A model generated the notes under the pieces. That model did no database searches. It had not been told where the DNA came from and worked only from the letters and a program-made list of their open reading frames with translations. A stretch of 7,408 nt of DNA, taken from NCBI GenBank assembly GCA_964564655.1, contig CAZMBO010000074.1, forward strand, positions 1-7,408. The letters are read 5' to 3'. Position 1 is the stretch's first letter. Each line of letters starts with the position of its first letter. A program made the translations under genes and the position numbers. This DNA comes from UBA8687 sp964564655 (lineage in GTDB: Bacteria > Nitrospinota > Nitrospinia > Nitrospinales > VA-1). Below, one piece after another: positions 6,170 through 7,408 of the stretch.

Positions 6170-7060
6170 ATGGAAACTCTCATTCAAGAATTTTCAGATT
6201 ATTTGCGAATTGAGAAAAGAAATTCGCCCCATACAATATCAGCCTATCGCTGTGATTTAATAAGGTTTTCAGCTGAACTTTCCGGTAAAAAACTGGACTC
6301 TGTTACAACAGCGAATATCCGTAGCTTTTTAATTTCCCTGAAAAGCCAGGGAATGTCCGCCTCTTCGGTTGCCCGCAGTTTGTCCTCTATTAAGTCATTT
6401 TTCAAATACCTGTGTCAGGATAAACAGCTAAAAAATAATCCTGCAATAATTCTCGAGACTCCAAAGCGTTGGCGGAAGTTGCCAGATGTTTTAACTCATG
6501 AAGATGTGGAGAAATTATTAAAAGGGCCAGATTTGAACTCTAAATTAGGACTCCGTGATAAGGCTATGCTTGAAATCCTTTATGCTAGTGGTTTGCGGGT
6601 TTCAGAGTTAGTTAGCCTTAAAATCAGTCAGTTGAATTTGGAAGTTGGTTATCTGCGAACATTAGGTAAGGGGAGTAAAGAGCGTATCGTGCCTATAGGG
6701 ACTCTGGCTAAAAGAGCGGTAGAGAACTATCTTTTAAATTCACGGCGGGCTCTTATTTCTAGCCGAAAAGATGGCCGGAAAGCCGATGAATTATTTCTAA
6801 CTCGAAGAGGGCTGGGCATGACCCGGCAAGGATTCTGGAAAATATTAAAAGGTTATGTGGCTAAAGTGAATATAAAAGCTAGTGTTTCGCCGCATATTTT
6901 GCGCCATGCATTTGCCACACATCTTTTGGAAAGAGGCGCTGATCTGCGTTCGGTTCAGCAGATGCTTGGCCATAGCGATATCTCCACTACACAAATCTAT
7001 ACCCATATACTTGGAAAAAGAATGTTGGAGGTTTATCAGAAATTCCATCCTAGGTCTTGA
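6170..7060 (+). CDS. xerD: site-specific tyrosine recombinase XerD
   Basis: With XerC it resolves chromosome dimers at dif before cell division. From the ATG at 6170 the protein has 296 residues, the usual XerC/XerD length. The N-terminal core-binding SAM-like domain (about 1-85) is followed by the tyrosine recombinase catalytic domain (about 105-290). All six active-site residues are visible: Arg143 in ASGLRVSEL, Lys167 in GKGSKER, His242 and Arg245 in SPHILRHAFATHLL, His268 in LGHSDISTTQIYTH, and the nucleophile Tyr277. HSDISTTQIYTH and the ending HPRS resemble XerD more than XerC, by comparison with the E. coli proteins from memory. An in-frame TTG at 6164 would add two residues; ATG is preferred because neither start has a Shine-Dalgarno. 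A second Xer protein and dif are not in the window. It is divergent from typA, and yceD follows after 119 bases with its own promoter. Nothing suggests an integrase of a mobile element. Confidence 0.93.
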   Translation: METLIQEFSDYLRIEKRNSPHTISAYRCDLIRFSAELSGKKLDSVTTANIRSFLISLKSQGMSASSVARSLSSIKSFFKYLCQDKQLKNNPAIILETPKRWRKLPDVLTHEDVEKLLKGPDLNSKLGLRDKAMLEILYASGLRVSELVSLKISQLNLEVGYLRTLGKGSKERIVPIGTLAKRAVENYLLNSRRALISSRKDGRKADELFLTRRGLGMTRQGFWKILKGYVAKVNIKASVSPHILRHAFATHLLERGADLRSVQQMLGHSDISTTQIYTHILGKRMLEVYQKFHPRS

Positions 7061-7081
7061 TATGGAAGTAACATTATTTTC

Positions 7082-7110
7082 TTGACTGGTTTTATCATAA
7101 AAGCTAACAT
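7082..7110 (+). promoter_or_regulatory. sigma70-like promoter for yceD
   Basis: TTGACT (7082-7087, five of six) and TAACAT (7105-7110, four of six) are separated by the ideal 17 bases. Transcription would start near 7117, about 63 bases before the yceD ATG. This suggests that yceD and whatever follows form a transcription unit separate from xerD. No terminator is evident between xerD and this promoter. Confidence 0.5.
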
Positions 7111-7179
7111 TTCGCAGTATTGTCCTTCCTGCCGATCTTGGTTTCCGGTTTTAAAAGGTTTTGAATTTAAAGGGCGACC

Positions 7180-7408
7180 ATGATTTTTGAAATTGAAGAA
7201 ATCCCTGATAGGGGTTTTAATTTTAGTGTGCTAGCCGCAAAAGAGAAATTTGAAATTAATCAACCGGATTGTTCTCTGGATGGTAGTGTTAGGGTAAATG
7301 GAAGGCTGACGAGAATAGAACGAGATATTTTTTTTGCTGGCGATTTGCAGGCCTCGCTTCAGGTCGCTTGCACAAGATGTTTGAAACCGTATTCTTTAAA
7401 TGTAAAGA
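7180..7408 (+). CDS. yceD: YceD/DUF177 family protein (5' part, cut by the window end)
   Basis: The first 76 residues are visible and the frame is open to the window edge. The family signature is present: a conserved centre with LDGSVRVNG (33-41) followed by VACTRCLKPY (62-71), where Cys64 and Cys67 form the CxRCL motif of DUF177. Family members are about 160-180 residues, so more than half is missing. YceD proteins are linked to 23S rRNA accumulation and in many bacteria are encoded directly before rpmF (ribosomal protein L32), often followed by plsX and fab genes. An rpmF gene just past 7408 is therefore expected, but that is inference. A purine-rich AGGG (7171-7174) lies about five bases before the ATG and supports this start. 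Confidence 0.85.
   Translation, partial: MIFEIEEIPDRGFNFSVLAAKEKFEINQPDCSLDGSVRVNGRLTRIERDIFFAGDLQASLQVACTRCLKPYSLNVK

Noticed and set aside
6170..7060. Tyrosine recombinase read as an integrase marking a mobile element
   Set aside because: Length, motif details and housekeeping neighbours match XerD. No attachment repeats, tRNA or element cargo were seen.

Overview
The window looks like ordinary chromosome from an AT-rich Gram-negative bacterium. The lipoprotein signal on the first gene points to an outer membrane. HisRS, Fur, TypA, XerD and YceD are all bacterial core genes. Protein style (a Cys-containing SUMF1-type lipoprotein, HisRS of a delta-proteobacterial/Nitrospinota flavour) hints at one of those lineages, but this is an impression from memory and not a placement. 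A run of 100 Ns at 1467-1566 shows that this is a scaffolded draft, probably a metagenome or single-cell assembly.

Layout: (a) 80-973, plus strand, a lipoprotein with a formylglycine-generating-enzyme (SUMF1) fold that lacks the catalytic cysteine pair, behind a good sigma70-like promoter. (b) A long minus-strand block read typA (5900-4065), fbp (3869-2835), hisS (2735 into the gap), fur (1452-1024). Its 3' end converges on the lipoprotein gene with only 50 bases between them. The fbp gene has its own strong promoter just behind typA, with a tandem 9-base repeat at the expected start of transcription and a 140-base AT-rich leader. (c) A divergent intergenic region of about 270 bases (5901-6169) between typA and xerD. 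It holds a plus-strand terminator-like hairpin with no plus-strand gene before it, a GC-richer patch I cannot explain, and a perfect 15-base palindrome. (d) xerD (6170-7060), then a promoter and the start of a yceD/DUF177 gene cut off by the window edge.

The genes are mostly housekeeping: translation (hisS, typA, the large-subunit rRNA-linked yceD), carbon metabolism (fbp), metal-responsive transcription (fur) and chromosome dimer resolution (xerD). They do not form one pathway. I found no mobile element, CRISPR array, tRNA or rRNA, and no convincing new multi-gene system. The observations most worth a second look are in non-coding DNA: the fbp control region and the typA/xerD divergent region.
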